From: Haemaphysalis longicornis
Lineage: Eukaryota > Arthropoda > Arachnida > Ixodida > Ixodidae
Length of the DNA stretch: 64,000 nucleotides
Assembly (NCBI GenBank): GCA_013339765.2
Contig: CM023448.1
Span: 26,488,551 to 26,552,550, forward strand
Reading direction: 5' to 3'
Numbering within the stretch: the stretch's first letter is position 1; every line of letters begins with the position of its first letter. The notes under the pieces are model-generated. The model saw only the letters and a list, made by a program, of their open reading frames with translations, was not told the origin of the DNA and did no database searches. Positions 13,301 through 23,509 of the stretch are shown one piece after another. The translations under genes were made by a program, and so were the position numbers.

Positions 13301-13460
13301 TAAGTAAACCACGAGACTTAGCAACAGCACAGAACCATTCCAAACCCGCAACAAAGAACAAAACAAAACCTGGCTATACAAAACCCACATTGAACAATAC
13401 GCTCTTCATTCGCCACCGCGATGGCACGGATCGCAGCTGCTATATATTTTTTTCAGGTTG
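10330..13460 (+). repeat. Diverged tandem repeat, period about 300 bp (block 2)
   Basis: Same unit as the block at 4880-8200. The ACATTTTGTGTTCACC-type motif lies at 10431, 10699, 10986, 11288, 11856, 12124, 12427, 12724 and about 13014 (spacings 268-303, one double step), with a weak last copy near 13442. The GTAGCC-type motif follows at 10736, 11021, 11327, 12161, 12464 and 12767. AGTGACTTCAAG-like sequence occurs near 10783, 11069 and 12821, and GCTGCGTGACTGGCGTAGGAAAAA-like sequence at 10341, 10877 and 12909. The order of motifs is the same in every unit. Confidence 0.75.
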
Positions 13461-13469
13461 CTGATGGTG

Positions 13470-16400
13470 CTAAGTTTTTCTTTGCTACATTTAAGCGACA
13501 GTGCTAGCCTGTAAAGCGACAACAGCAGTGATTTGAAGCGCAGGTGGCTATGACAATTGATATTGAAGTCCGGGAACTGTGTTCTGAATAACTGACATGC
13601 ACAGCACACAAGAATCAATAGGAAATCAGCCGCAGTACAGGCGCCGAAAAAATTTCCGAAGCGACACCTGCAATGCATCTGTGGCCTACGACACCTAGGC
13701 ACAAGAACAGACTTTATAGCTTGTTCGTTTTGGAATGGAGCCTCGTCAGTACAATTTTCATTTCCCGGCGCTTATAACCGTGTGATGCTAAAGTGGTTAG
13801 TGCCTGATTGTCCTAGTCTGGTAGGGGAGACATCAGACCCTCCTGCCATCTTTTCTGTTACCAAGATAAGCCATAACGAATGATGGAGCAGCCAAACGTC
13901 TGGATGACTGGAAAATAGATATCAGTTGATTGACGCTTCAATGGGGATCACCGAATATAAATCAAATGCAGAACAATCCGCTTTTTGAGTGGTCCGGAGG
14001 AGAGATTGTCATCTGGTAATTTTTACTTCACTTGGAGGTAAGTAGCAAAAATTGCTTGTATTGAAAGAATGTTTTTTTTTTTGCGGTTCCCATACGTACG
14101 GGACAGAACTGGCGCCTTTTCGAGATTATGCATCGCCTAAAACTAATGCAACTGCTGTTTGGGACATTCTAGATCAATGACATCTACGAAAAACACCGTA
14201 AGGCCGAACGCGCGTTGCTCACGGTTTCGCTTTCTCACAACCTTTCTAAGGGGTGTGCGGTCGTGAGATTCGGAAATGTACCTCGGACGAAGAACAGACC
14301 AACCGACCCTTCAGTGCACCGTTGACGAGGAGGTGGCCATCTCATGCGTTGTTTTCGCCGGAAATGCAGGAAAGCGTGAGACAGAGCCCTGAATAAAAAC
14401 AAAGACAGCCCTATGTTTCGACCCATCGAGCTATGGAACAGTTACGAGAGAATGATGTAATAACGAGAGCTAACAAAAAAATAGTACAAGTGCGAGGAAG
14501 AAACGTAACCCATTGATACAAACAAAAAGCGTCAACAACAAATGTTCTAAACTTAAGGTGTTAAACACTAAAAGCTCGAGGTATAAGTAGTACGCGAAGA
14601 CCAAATATATTGTCTACCCGGTCGGAATCGGTGCCGCTCTCTGAAGGTGGTGTTGCACTAAGTACGAAATCTCGCTTCAGTGAGGCCAGGCATTCCGATA
14701 AAGAGCACGGAGAGCTCAAAATGCCTGGTCGCCAATTACGATGCACGCAGGGGCGATAGCCAGCGTGACATCGCCACATAACAGCGGTAAAGACTTAAGG
14801 CTGCATGGGCCGGCTTCTTTTAAGGCAACTCCAATACAGAAAAAAAATACAAACAAAGCGCCCGCGGTAGCCGAGCTGCTTATGTTGGTTCGTCTCACAA
14901 TTTTTCGAAATCATTCAGTGCTTAGCACTGCCAAAGGTACTGGAGGCCCCGGCCACCCTGCAAGGCTGTGGAGTTCGGGGAAGCGGTGGCTTTTATTTTG
15001 GCTACAGTGCAAACGAATAATACGACTTTCAAGGAACCTACACAAAAAGCGTTCATATGACGGAAGGTGAACGTAAATGCATGCCCAGTAGAGTTTCACG
15101 TGATAGGTATGGTACGTCCTCGTTAAGACGACTATGTGTTGCGCGCTCTGGCGCAAATTCTGAACTTTAACATAAATTTAAAGTTGTTTTAAAAGAAACG
15201 TGAATTTGCGGGCCTTCTCCTTCTTCATGGAGCCTGCGATATCGCGACAGCCATGCTCTGCACGACAAGCGGCTCCCGTGAGATCCGGTGCTTGTTCACC
15301 AGCTCTGCACGTTTCGCACGCTACATAAAGGCCGACGCAACTGACCAAAGATTAAGAGAAACGAAGAATAGTGGGGGCGATGATGCAAAAAAATTGGCTC
15401 CAATCCATGCTGTCAAGATGGTTGGAGAGCAACGCTTTAAACGGCACTCCCAACAATTCCCCGTGCAACGCTACTGGAATTCACATCTCTGCCTCCTCAA
15501 CGAGCGAAACCAGAGAAACGGCCACCCGTTACCTGGAATGCATGGGGGTGGCATCCCGAAGGCAGCAGTATTGGCGACGGCCGAGCTAGTGCGGCGGATG
15601 CCATAGCTGTAGAGTAGTCGGGGGTTGACAGAAAGAAAACGGAGAGGAGAGTCTTTCGAAGGGTGAGGCAGCGAAACCTAGCCATTCTGAGGTGATCGCT
15701 TGGGCTTACACTACCACCCAACACAAGCGTGGACACTGAAACAAGTCGGCATGTTAGCTTAATAATTGACATTCATATTCATTTAAACTAATTGTTTTCC
15801 AAGTTTGAGGATTCCGAGAAAGCCGAGGGAACTATTATAATCTCTATTTATCAGAAGAAGTTGCTCTTTTCGCCTTTCGCATTACCTCTTAAAACCCAAC
15901 TGAATCGGTAGTGTTTCTCTAGAGGTCAAATGTCTATAGGTTGTGCTACATTTTGTTTTCCCACCCTGCAAACAAATTCTTAGCGTATCTTTACAGTAAG
16001 ACAACTTCATTCCGTCGGTCCAAGTTAAGCGGGATATGCTGTCGAAGAATTTAAGCAAGCAATGCAGAGAAAGCGCGCAATGGACGGGAAGCTACGCCAA
16101 AACATTCCCGAAACAACTGTCGCTAAAGCAGGCGACAAAGCCCACAGAATAGTTTCACGCCGTCGCCCCCGCCGGCCCGCAGGGAACGCTGGATAATAGC
16201 GCATGTTCGCCGTGCCATCTACGCTGCGCTCGGTGTGTGAAATCCGTCCTCCCCCACTTCAGCCGCATTAGCAGTTTCTTGTACGGTATGCCGCGAAGGA
16301 ACTGTTAGCTGGTAGAGGTAGAAAGCTTTGCTTTAAAGGTCTGTATATAGGAACGGAGCGACAACGCCGCATTGAAAGACACTGGTAAGCAGAAAGTTGA

Positions 16401-18185
16401 AATCAGGGAGCAATGAGAAGGGTGAAGAACAATCGGCAAAGGAAGAACTTCGATCTAGCGGGCAAGGAAAATGGGTGCTCGGCCATTGCTATGGCGTTGC
16501 ATCGAACGTGTTTCAAAGTTCGTCGGCTTGATGAAGTTTCGAATACTTGGTTCGTCAGCTGCTGCCTTGACTTTGACTTCTCGTGCTTGGACTGTTTTCG
16601 TCCTTCTGCTTGTGGGGCCATCGATGGTTGACGCCCTTCCGCCAGCCACCGCCTGCGTGCTTGTGCCTGTTGAGCAAGTAGTATGGTCAACGAGCCAAGC
16701 TTCGTACGTCAATCAGCGTTAAATGGGGGTCCAAATTAAGAACGTTATGACGAGTCGGTGAAGAGGTTAAAAAAGATGCCAAAAAGACGGGTTATTTCCC
16801 CAGGGTCCTATTGTATGAAGGCGACTGGAGGTACCCGTGCCTTCCATTACCGAGGTTTTTTAATGCAGTGTTGCTATGGCTATCTGGCGGGGACCCCGGT
16901 GATCCGCCGTATGAAGGGGGGCGTCAAAATCCCGGATGGCCGTCACATAAGGGTTCCATCGTATTTACCTGTCGTGCTCTCGGGCGTGAATGAGCCATCA
17001 CCCTTCTTCGCGCTGGCGGCCACGTGATGGTTAATAGTACGCCGCATTCAGAACGTTCTGGGGGCCAAAGAAAGCTTTTAGTGAATGAAGCGACTGTGAA
17101 ACAATGCTAGGCGGTATAAAACACCATTACAAATTGAGTAAGCTCGGGGTACGCCGGAGTTTGTGTGAGCTTTCGGAATGATTTATAAGAAAACAAAGCC
17201 TTCCCCAAGCAGTTTTCTTTCTTCCCCGAACGCTCAACGAAAGCAGAGAGAAGCGGCCTTTTGTGTAGCATGCCGCTGCTAAACTGCCAGAGCCGGATTG
17301 AGCGGTCACAAAACGTTTATCGCCGTTACCATTACGCACTGGCATTATCCTGGTTTTGAAGAAGTGGCACCCGAACAACACAGCAACACCATCCTTCCCC
17401 TAATGACCCAAAGATTTCTTAGAAGAGCCCATTTTTTCGGTGATAAAATTCAAGACAGGGAAGCTGTAGGTACTATGCAACAACAATAAACTCTGCGAGA
17501 GAGTCGGGACGCATGCGAAGGCTACTATAGGACAGTTATTTTGAGTTGCGGGCTTTGGAACTCCGATAATAATTTAAGGAATGTTGGGAAACTAGAAGAA
17601 TTCACGACATACTTAAAATAATATCACTTAGCGAGTGTATGACAACTTCCCAAGATGTTTTTCCAGCACACCGGTAATGTACGAAAAAGGTACGCAACAT
17701 ACGACTAAACCAAGACTGACTTAAAAGGTGGCAAACATTCAATATACGTGAAAACCCAGGGGTTTTTGTATTCTGGGTTCCTGCATAAAGTCTATGAAAA
17801 AAGCACTTTATTTGTATTTGTTACAAACTCGGGAAAGGTGTTGAAGAAGAACAGATACATTCAATTGCCTCGTAGAGCGGGTTGATTAAATTAATGCGCA
17901 CCCGGGCACCCTTCTCATCAAAATTTGTGACTTTCCCTGTCTCGCCAAAGGTTGTGTCAGGCATCACGGTCAGTGACGGTTATTTGCTCGAAATGGTTGT
18001 GTTCATTTATGGAAAGATAGAAGTGTTGGCGAAGCAGTGCGTGGTGCTACTGATTCGAAATGGGCCAATTATTGCTTGCTTCCTGAGCTAACCTGAAATC
18101 TCTTCAATTTGTTGGTAGATTAGAATAAGCACTTGACTTCACTCAATAGACGAATACACCATTCTCAAAATTTGATATTTCCGCA
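13470..18185. other. No supported gene
   Basis: I see no conserved protein or RNA. Near 15947 a single ACATTTTGTTTTCCCACCCTGC resembles the head of the 300-bp unit and may be a stray copy. A frame at 16471-16722 has a hydrophobic stretch resembling a signal peptide, but it overlaps equally long frames on the other strand and has no homology I recognise. Around 16140-16400 the DNA is more GC-rich, without promoter motifs I can defend. Confidence 0.45.
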
Positions 18186-18193
18186 GGGGGAAA

Positions 18194-18429
18194 TGCCGCA
18201 GTGCTGCCATCTTGCGAGCCCATTAGTGTTTGTCTCATGGTGGCTTCCCTGTTACAATCCCCATCTGGGTAGGCGTCATAGCCGTGTAAGAAATAGACTG
18301 AAAGGAAGACGAGAAAGAGGATCGAGATGCACTCTGCCTGTTTGCCACTGTTACTGTATCGCGGCCTAGGTGTTTTCTCCTGGTGTATCTACACCATTAA
18401 ATTCTCTTGTTTCCTTTTTGCCCGTGACA
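18194..18429 (+). repeat. 5' LTR of Gypsy element D (236 bp)
   Basis: Begins TGCCGCAGTGCTGCCATC and ends CCCGTGACA. The start matches 23469-23500 at the other end of the element. The 3' part contains CCATTAAATTCTCTTG, a weak polyadenylation-like context. TGGTGGAGTGTGCGGGG begins three bases after the LTR, at the primer-site position, and shares TGGTGGAG with element A, so the two families probably use the same or a similar primer tRNA. Confidence 0.8.
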
Positions 18430-18442
18430 TTTTTGGTGGAGT

Positions 18443-19840
18443 GTGCGGGGTACCAACCCATGCAGTTCGACCCCGAAGAAACCGTCGCCTTCAAACCAAG
18501 CGGAGTGGACACAACACCTGTCCACAGGTCAGCCGTCACCTGCGAGGCCTTCGACCCAAATTGGGCTCTCTGACAACTCGAACAAAGCCGTCATGACCAG
18601 CACCGCAACCAAACCACCCAGTGCAGCGGCCTGCACATCACCGGTGGCTTTTCACACACCACACACACCGGGGCCGTTTCACGCAGACCCCTTTGAGGAC
18701 GTGGAGGACTGGCTGGACGATTTCAATCGTGTAGCCGAGTTGAACGACTGGCACAACAATCGCAAGCTCCGCCACGTTTACTTTTCACTGGAAGATTCCG
18801 CTCGAATATGCTTTGTAAATAATGAGCGAAATATCACCAGCTGGCTCGAGTTCCGGCGTAAGTTGCTGAAGTCCTACACCACCGACGAGCGGACAGAGAA
18901 GGCAGAGCGGGCTCTTTAGTCCCGGGCCCAAGAAGCCAAACGACAGCTTTGCCATTTTTTATGAAAGGCATGTCGTTTCTTGTTCAGGCGTGCTGACCCC
19001 AAAATGAGTGAAGAGGTGAAGGCACGCCACCTCATTGGTGGTGTCAAGGAACAGCTTTTCCCAGTACTTGCTCGAAGCCCTCCTTCGACAGTAGCCGAAT
19101 TTGTACAAAAGGGTCCACAATTAAACACTCGCTGCAGCAACGCGCCACGACGTACGGACGTCAAGTGAATATTGCAGCTTGCGGATCACCTTTTGACGAC
19201 ATAAGAGTCCTCCGAGAACTTGAGCGAAGAACTGCAGCTGCTACAAGGAGGAGACAACCAGTCAAGCGTCGCTACCACTGCCGAAGTTATCCGTTTACAA
19301 GTTCGCCGAGCAGTGGAACCACCAATATCTGAAGTCGAACGGCCGGTTACAACTTACACGAATGTGCTGCACACCGCAGCTCCCGTAACACGCCCACAAA
19401 CAGCTTATACTGATGTGGTCCACACAACTGCTCCTGTAGCGCCTGTATTTCGGCCTCCGGCCCCACAGCCATATCAGCCCGTCTTGGACCCTGCGACCCG
19501 CTACGAACCCTGACGTCTGGAGCGTAAAGCGGCCTTGTGGCACACATCGGACAAACGGCTGCCTCTGCTACCATTGTGGAGAAGACGGTCATGTAATCCG
19601 CCACGGCTCTTATCACCGAATGGTGCTCCGTGTGTTTTCGCCGGATGCGCCGCTACCGCGCTGTGGGGTCGCCCACGGGAAATTCAGGAGTACCTGGCCG
19701 TCAACGAGCTACCCTCAACAATTCGAGTAGTGCACTCATTCAGGTCTCTTTCACCCCGACGCTACTACTCGCCTGGCCGTCACCTCAGTTCTGAGCAAAC
19801 TGGGAATAGGTCCCCCAGCCCAGGTCAGGGAAACTGAAGC
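18443..19840 (+). pseudogene. gag of Gypsy element D (broken)
   Basis: The best gag block is in one frame from 18593 to 18919: DPFEDVEDWLDDFNRVAELN, then RKLRHVYFSLEDSARICF and LEFRRKLLKSYTTDERTEKA, homologous block by block to the gag of elements A and C. A stop at 18919 is followed by MFRRADPKMSEEVKARHLIG (18980) and a proline-rich segment (19220-19513) in other frames. The zinc knuckle near 19555-19600 reads CYHCGEDGHVIRH: the last Cys has become His. The protein would be in at least four pieces. Confidence 0.85.
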
Positions 19841-19959
19841 CTGTGACCTTCGGAGGCAAGGCCGCTACGTATCAAGGTCCAGAGCCTGCATCGATGCGAC
19901 GAACTCCTTTAGCTCACCCGACCCCAGGTAACGAACTTTGATAAAAACCAAATAATTTC

Positions 19960-20310
19960 CGCCGACATTCCAGTATTCGTTATAATCACCCAATAACCGC
20001 TCTAGTCGATACTAGCGCCGATTATTCAGTCATAAATGACTCCCTCGCAGCAAGTTTTGAAAGCTTAAAACACCCTGGAATGGGTCGTCAATCCGTACAG
20101 CGGGGGGTAACCTCGTGGTGCCCATTGCCTTGTCTACCGAGAAGATCGAAATTCGCGGTCTGTGACCTTTACCAGTTGTTTCTTTGAGCTGCATTACTGC
20201 TCAAAGCCACTTATACTCGGCCTGGACTTCCTTCGCGAGTACGGCGTAATAATAAACATACTGGGAGCTGGTCGTCACATTTTCCGCGCCACAAACACTG
20301 TACGGTGAGA
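19960..20310 (+). pseudogene. Retropepsin-like protease of Gypsy element D
   Basis: Around 20000-20030 the translation reads ALVDTSADYSVIND, aligned with VDTGADYSVM in element A, so the catalytic Asp is kept but the following Gly of Asp-Thr-Gly is Ser. Further on, LILGLDFLREYG-like sequence near 20210-20250 marks the C-terminal conserved block. The frame is interrupted. The assignment is from motif and position between gag and RT. Confidence 0.7.
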
Positions 20311-20859
20311 GGGCTCAGCCAGGACCGGCACTCGGCATCTGCGATGACAACGTGTTTGCCACCGTTGATTGCCACCGAGCACCGGCAAATTGTGGCAGCG
20401 TGGAGCAAAACGTTTCGCTTCTCCTCACTCAGCAAGTTTGCGCCGACCGTGGCGTGATTGACCGAACGGATGAACCGAAATTCTCTTAACGAATTTCCGC
20501 ACAGGACGCGAGCATCTGCCATTCCCTGCGGCCGTCGCCTACTTCGAAGAAGTCAGCGACGGTCCCAAGCTACACAGTTTAGCGGAGTCATCCACCTCAA
20601 CTCATGTCACAAGAACTACAAAGGTTGATGTGAACCCCAACCTGTCAGCACAACAACAGGGCACCTTCTCGAGATTAAATACTTTTTATTCGTTGCTTTG
20701 CTAAGTCATCGAAAGTACGGCAGACCACCATAACAAAACATCGTATCATAACCGACGAAAAGGAATGACCCGTACACCAGCGCCCTTACCGAGTTTCGGC
20801 AAAGGGACAGGATGCTATTCGCTGGCATTCCAGGTGAAACAAATGTCACCGACGACGTC

Positions 20860-21590
20860 ATACAACCATCAAGGAGTTTATGGGCATCACCTGTTGTACT
20901 CGTAGAAATTAACGGCAATACGCTCCGCTGGAGTAGCGGAAACTGAGCAAGGTGACAAAGAAAGATGTGTATCCTCTCCGGCGTATCGACGAACATTTAG
21001 ATCGCCTCCGCCATGCTACGTTTTTCTCATCGATTGAGTTACGCAGCGGATATTGGCAAATCGCGGTCGACGAACGAGAAAGCGAGAAAACCGCATTTAT
21101 TACTCCAGACGGTCTCTACGAATTGAAAGTGCTCCCATTCGGATTCTGTACCGCTCCTGCCACGTTCCAGAGAATGGACGTAGTTGTATCCGGCCTGAGA
21201 TGGCCGACATGTCTTGCCTATCAAGGCGACGTGGTGGTATTTCCTGAAACTTTCGCAGATCACTTAGCTCGACTCCGCTCAGTTCTGCAAGCCATTCTTC
21301 CTGCGCAACTTTCTCTCAACCAGAAAAGTGACAATTCGGGTACAAGGGACTGACATTTTTAGGCCATCTTGTCAGTGCTGAAGGCATCGGGTCCCGATCC
21401 AGAGAAAACAATAGCCGTAGCCGCCTTTGCAGTTCTAAATGACAAAAGCTCTCCACCGCTTTTTGGGCCTCTGTGCACACTATCGACGCTTTGTGCCGAA
21501 TTTTTTCTAAAATAGCGAAGCCCTTTAACCCGTTTGGCGAGAAATGACGTTCCTTAGGTTGGGGCCCGGAGGAGTACGGAGAATTTGGCG
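20860..21590 (+). pseudogene. Reverse transcriptase of Gypsy element D, active site mutated
   Basis: The frame 20952-21353 carries KKDVYPLRRIDEHLDRLRHA, SSIELRSGYWQIAVDE, KTAFITPDGLYELKVLPFGF and CTAPATFQRMD, i.e. RT palm and fingers blocks of Ty3/Gypsy pol. The catalytic block reads LAYQGDVVVF where family members have Y-x-D-D: the first Asp is Gly, which should abolish polymerisation. A frameshift follows after QKSDNSG. The upstream fingers segment (about 20830-20950) is in another frame. Confidence 0.88.
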
Positions 21591-22090
21591 AACTCAAAAA
21601 TTGGTTAGAGAACACGACTGTACTTGGCCTACCAACATGAGGACGCAGAAACGGAAATACACACAGATGCAAGCAATATCGGCCTAGAAGCGTACTTGTA
21701 CTGAGGCAAGATGGTGTCGAGCGTGTAATAGCATACGCCAGCGTAACTCTTTCACGCGCCGAAGCCAACTACTCCACAACAGAAAAGAATGTTTGGCAGT
21801 CATGTGGGTGGTCACCAAATTCCGGCGATATATATACGAGCGACCTGTTAAAGGGGCCACGGATCATCAATCCCTCTATTGGCTTGCGAACATGTAAAAT
21901 TCCTCAGCGCGTCTAGCCCGCTGGAGCCTGCGATTGCCGGGGTTCGACGTCACGATTGTGTATAAGTCGGGCCGCAAGCACAGCGACGCAGACTGCTTGT
22001 CACGCGTCCCTGTCGCTCAGGACGCAACCGATTCAGACGACCCTGGCGGCTTACTCGGTGCCATAAATCCAATGGCTCTGGCTCAAGAAC
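21590..22090 (+). pseudogene. RNase H domain and connection of Gypsy element D
   Basis: Broken translation gives EDAETEIHTDASNIGLEA (21645-21700), the first catalytic block, then a degraded middle, then [19 protein letters not shown] (about 21957-22010), the conserved C-terminal block. The same blocks occur in element C at 56700-57080, where they are in one open frame. Several stops interrupt the D copy. Confidence 0.8.
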
Positions 22091-22099
22091 AGCGGGATG

Positions 22100-23345
22100 A
22101 TTGAGAGCTCAGTCCACTCAATTGATAACCTCGAAGGCCAAACCTCTCGGTTACCTCAAATTTTCGCACGCAGCCCGTACATCGTTTTGTGCTCCTCAAC
22201 AACGTCCTGTACAAGAAGAAGTTTGGTTCCGACTGAATACAACGTACCTACTCGTCGCTCCCAAAACACTCCGTGCGGAGATCCTCGGAGCCTGTCACAA
22301 CGAGCCGTCCTCCAGTCATCTCGGCTTCTCCACACCTTGAACGCATATGCCGCAAGGATTACTGGCCGAAGCTGACTGAGAGCATGAAGCGGTATGTTAG
22401 AACCTGTCGTGACTGTCAGAGCCGCAAAATGCCACCAATAAAGCCAGCGGCGTTTTCTGCAGCCCATAGATCCCCCAGAAGTACCCTTTCAACAAGTGGG
22501 GATGGACCTTTGGGTTATTTTCCTTTGTCCGTCATCTGGCAACAAGTGGATCATTGTAGCTACAGATCACTTGACTCTTTATTGTAAGACCAAAGATATT
22601 TCCCGGGTCACTGCCACAGAGGTTGGGAAATTCTTCGTTGAAAACAGTACCGCGCCATTGGGCCCTGAAAGTAGTCATCAGAGACAGAGGAAACTGCTTC
22701 CACTGCGCAATGCTTGACGAAGTCCTGAAGCTTAGCTGCACCATCCACCGTAAAACCACCGCGTATCACCCTCAGTCTAATGAACTTACGGACTGGTTGA
22801 ACAAGACAATATCAGATATGCTTTCAATGTACGTAGACATATACCAATGTAACTGGGATGACATCCTTCTATATTTGGCGTTCGCCTACAATACGGCGGA
22901 ACAAGAAACTACGCGCTTTTCTAATTTCAGCTTAGTACATGGTCGGGATGTTATTACAATGCTCGACTCGATGCTTCTTCCTGAAGGGTGCGCCAATGTC
23001 ACTTATGGTGCTGAAGAAATCGTTCAGCGCGCAGAACCCGCACGAAAACTCGCACGTCAGCGCATTCGACACCAGCAAACCCGTGATGCGCGGACGTACC
23101 AACCTCAGGCACAGATAGGTCACTTACCGGCCAGGAGAACGAGTGTGGGTGTGGACCCCGGTTCATCGACGAGGCCACTCCGAGAAGTTTGCAACGCTAC
23201 TTCTGACCATACACAGTCTTACGCCGGATGAGTGACGCGAACTATTAGGTTGTTTCTGAAGGAACAGTGCATTTCCGCGGGCCCCTATGCGAGCCGAGGT
23301 TGCCCGTGTTGCACGGATGAAGCCTTATCACGCTCGTTGAACTCA
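22100..23345 (+). pseudogene. Integrase of Gypsy element D, catalytic Glu changed
   Basis: H2C2 zinc-binding end: SSHLGFSTP then KRYVRTCRDCQSRKMPP. Core: WIIVATDHLTLYCKT has the first catalytic Asp, and VVIRDRGNCF the second. The third block reads SNELTDWLNKTISDML where related copies have NGLTERLNKT, so the catalytic Glu is Asp. The longest open piece (22623-23231) continues through AFAYNTAEQETTRFS and the C-terminal helix with many Arg and Gln. The zinc end, the core and the C-terminus lie in different frames. Confidence 0.85.
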
Positions 23346-23455
23346 ACCTCGGAAAACTTTGGTGTTGCGTAAAACTGTCATTTCTATTATTTTTTCCGTC
23401 TAGAGGACCGGTTTGTAAAGCATCGGGATGATGCCTTTCAGGGGATGGGACAATG

Positions 23456-23500
23456 CCGCAGGGGGCAATGCCGCAGTGCTGTCATCATGCGAGTCCATTT
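23456..23500 (+). repeat. Polypurine tract and truncated 3' LTR of element D
   Basis: GCAGGGGGCAA is followed by TGCCGCAGTGCTGTCATCATGC and 10 more bases that match the first 32 bp of the 5' LTR with few changes. Similarity stops near 23500, so the rest of the 3' LTR has been deleted. Confidence 0.7.
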
Positions 23501-23509
23501 AGGCCGCCG

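Larger units (their letters stand above)
18194..23500 (+). mobile_element. Ty3/Gypsy LTR retrotransposon D, nearly full length, inactive
   Basis: Order on the plus strand: 5' LTR 18194-18429, primer site from 18433, gag, CCHC-type knuckle, protease, RT, RNase H, integrase, polypurine tract CAGGGGGCAA, and a stub of the 3' LTR at 23469-23500. It is a different family from A, B and C: its LTR is shorter and starts TGCCGCAGTGCTG rather than TGCCGCGAACC, although the gag and pol are related. Multiple stops and frameshifts, plus lost catalytic residues in RT and integrase, show that it cannot be autonomous. Confidence 0.9.

Noticed and set aside
15253..15606. 117-codon open frame on the plus strand
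   Set aside because: A second frame overlaps it on the same strand and a third on the other. No domain or motif is recognisable, so coding is not supported.
16471..16722. Frame with a hydrophobic stretch resembling a signal peptide
   Set aside because: Equally long frames overlap on the opposite strand, there is no homology I recognise, and a single hydrophobic run in repeat-rich DNA is weak evidence.
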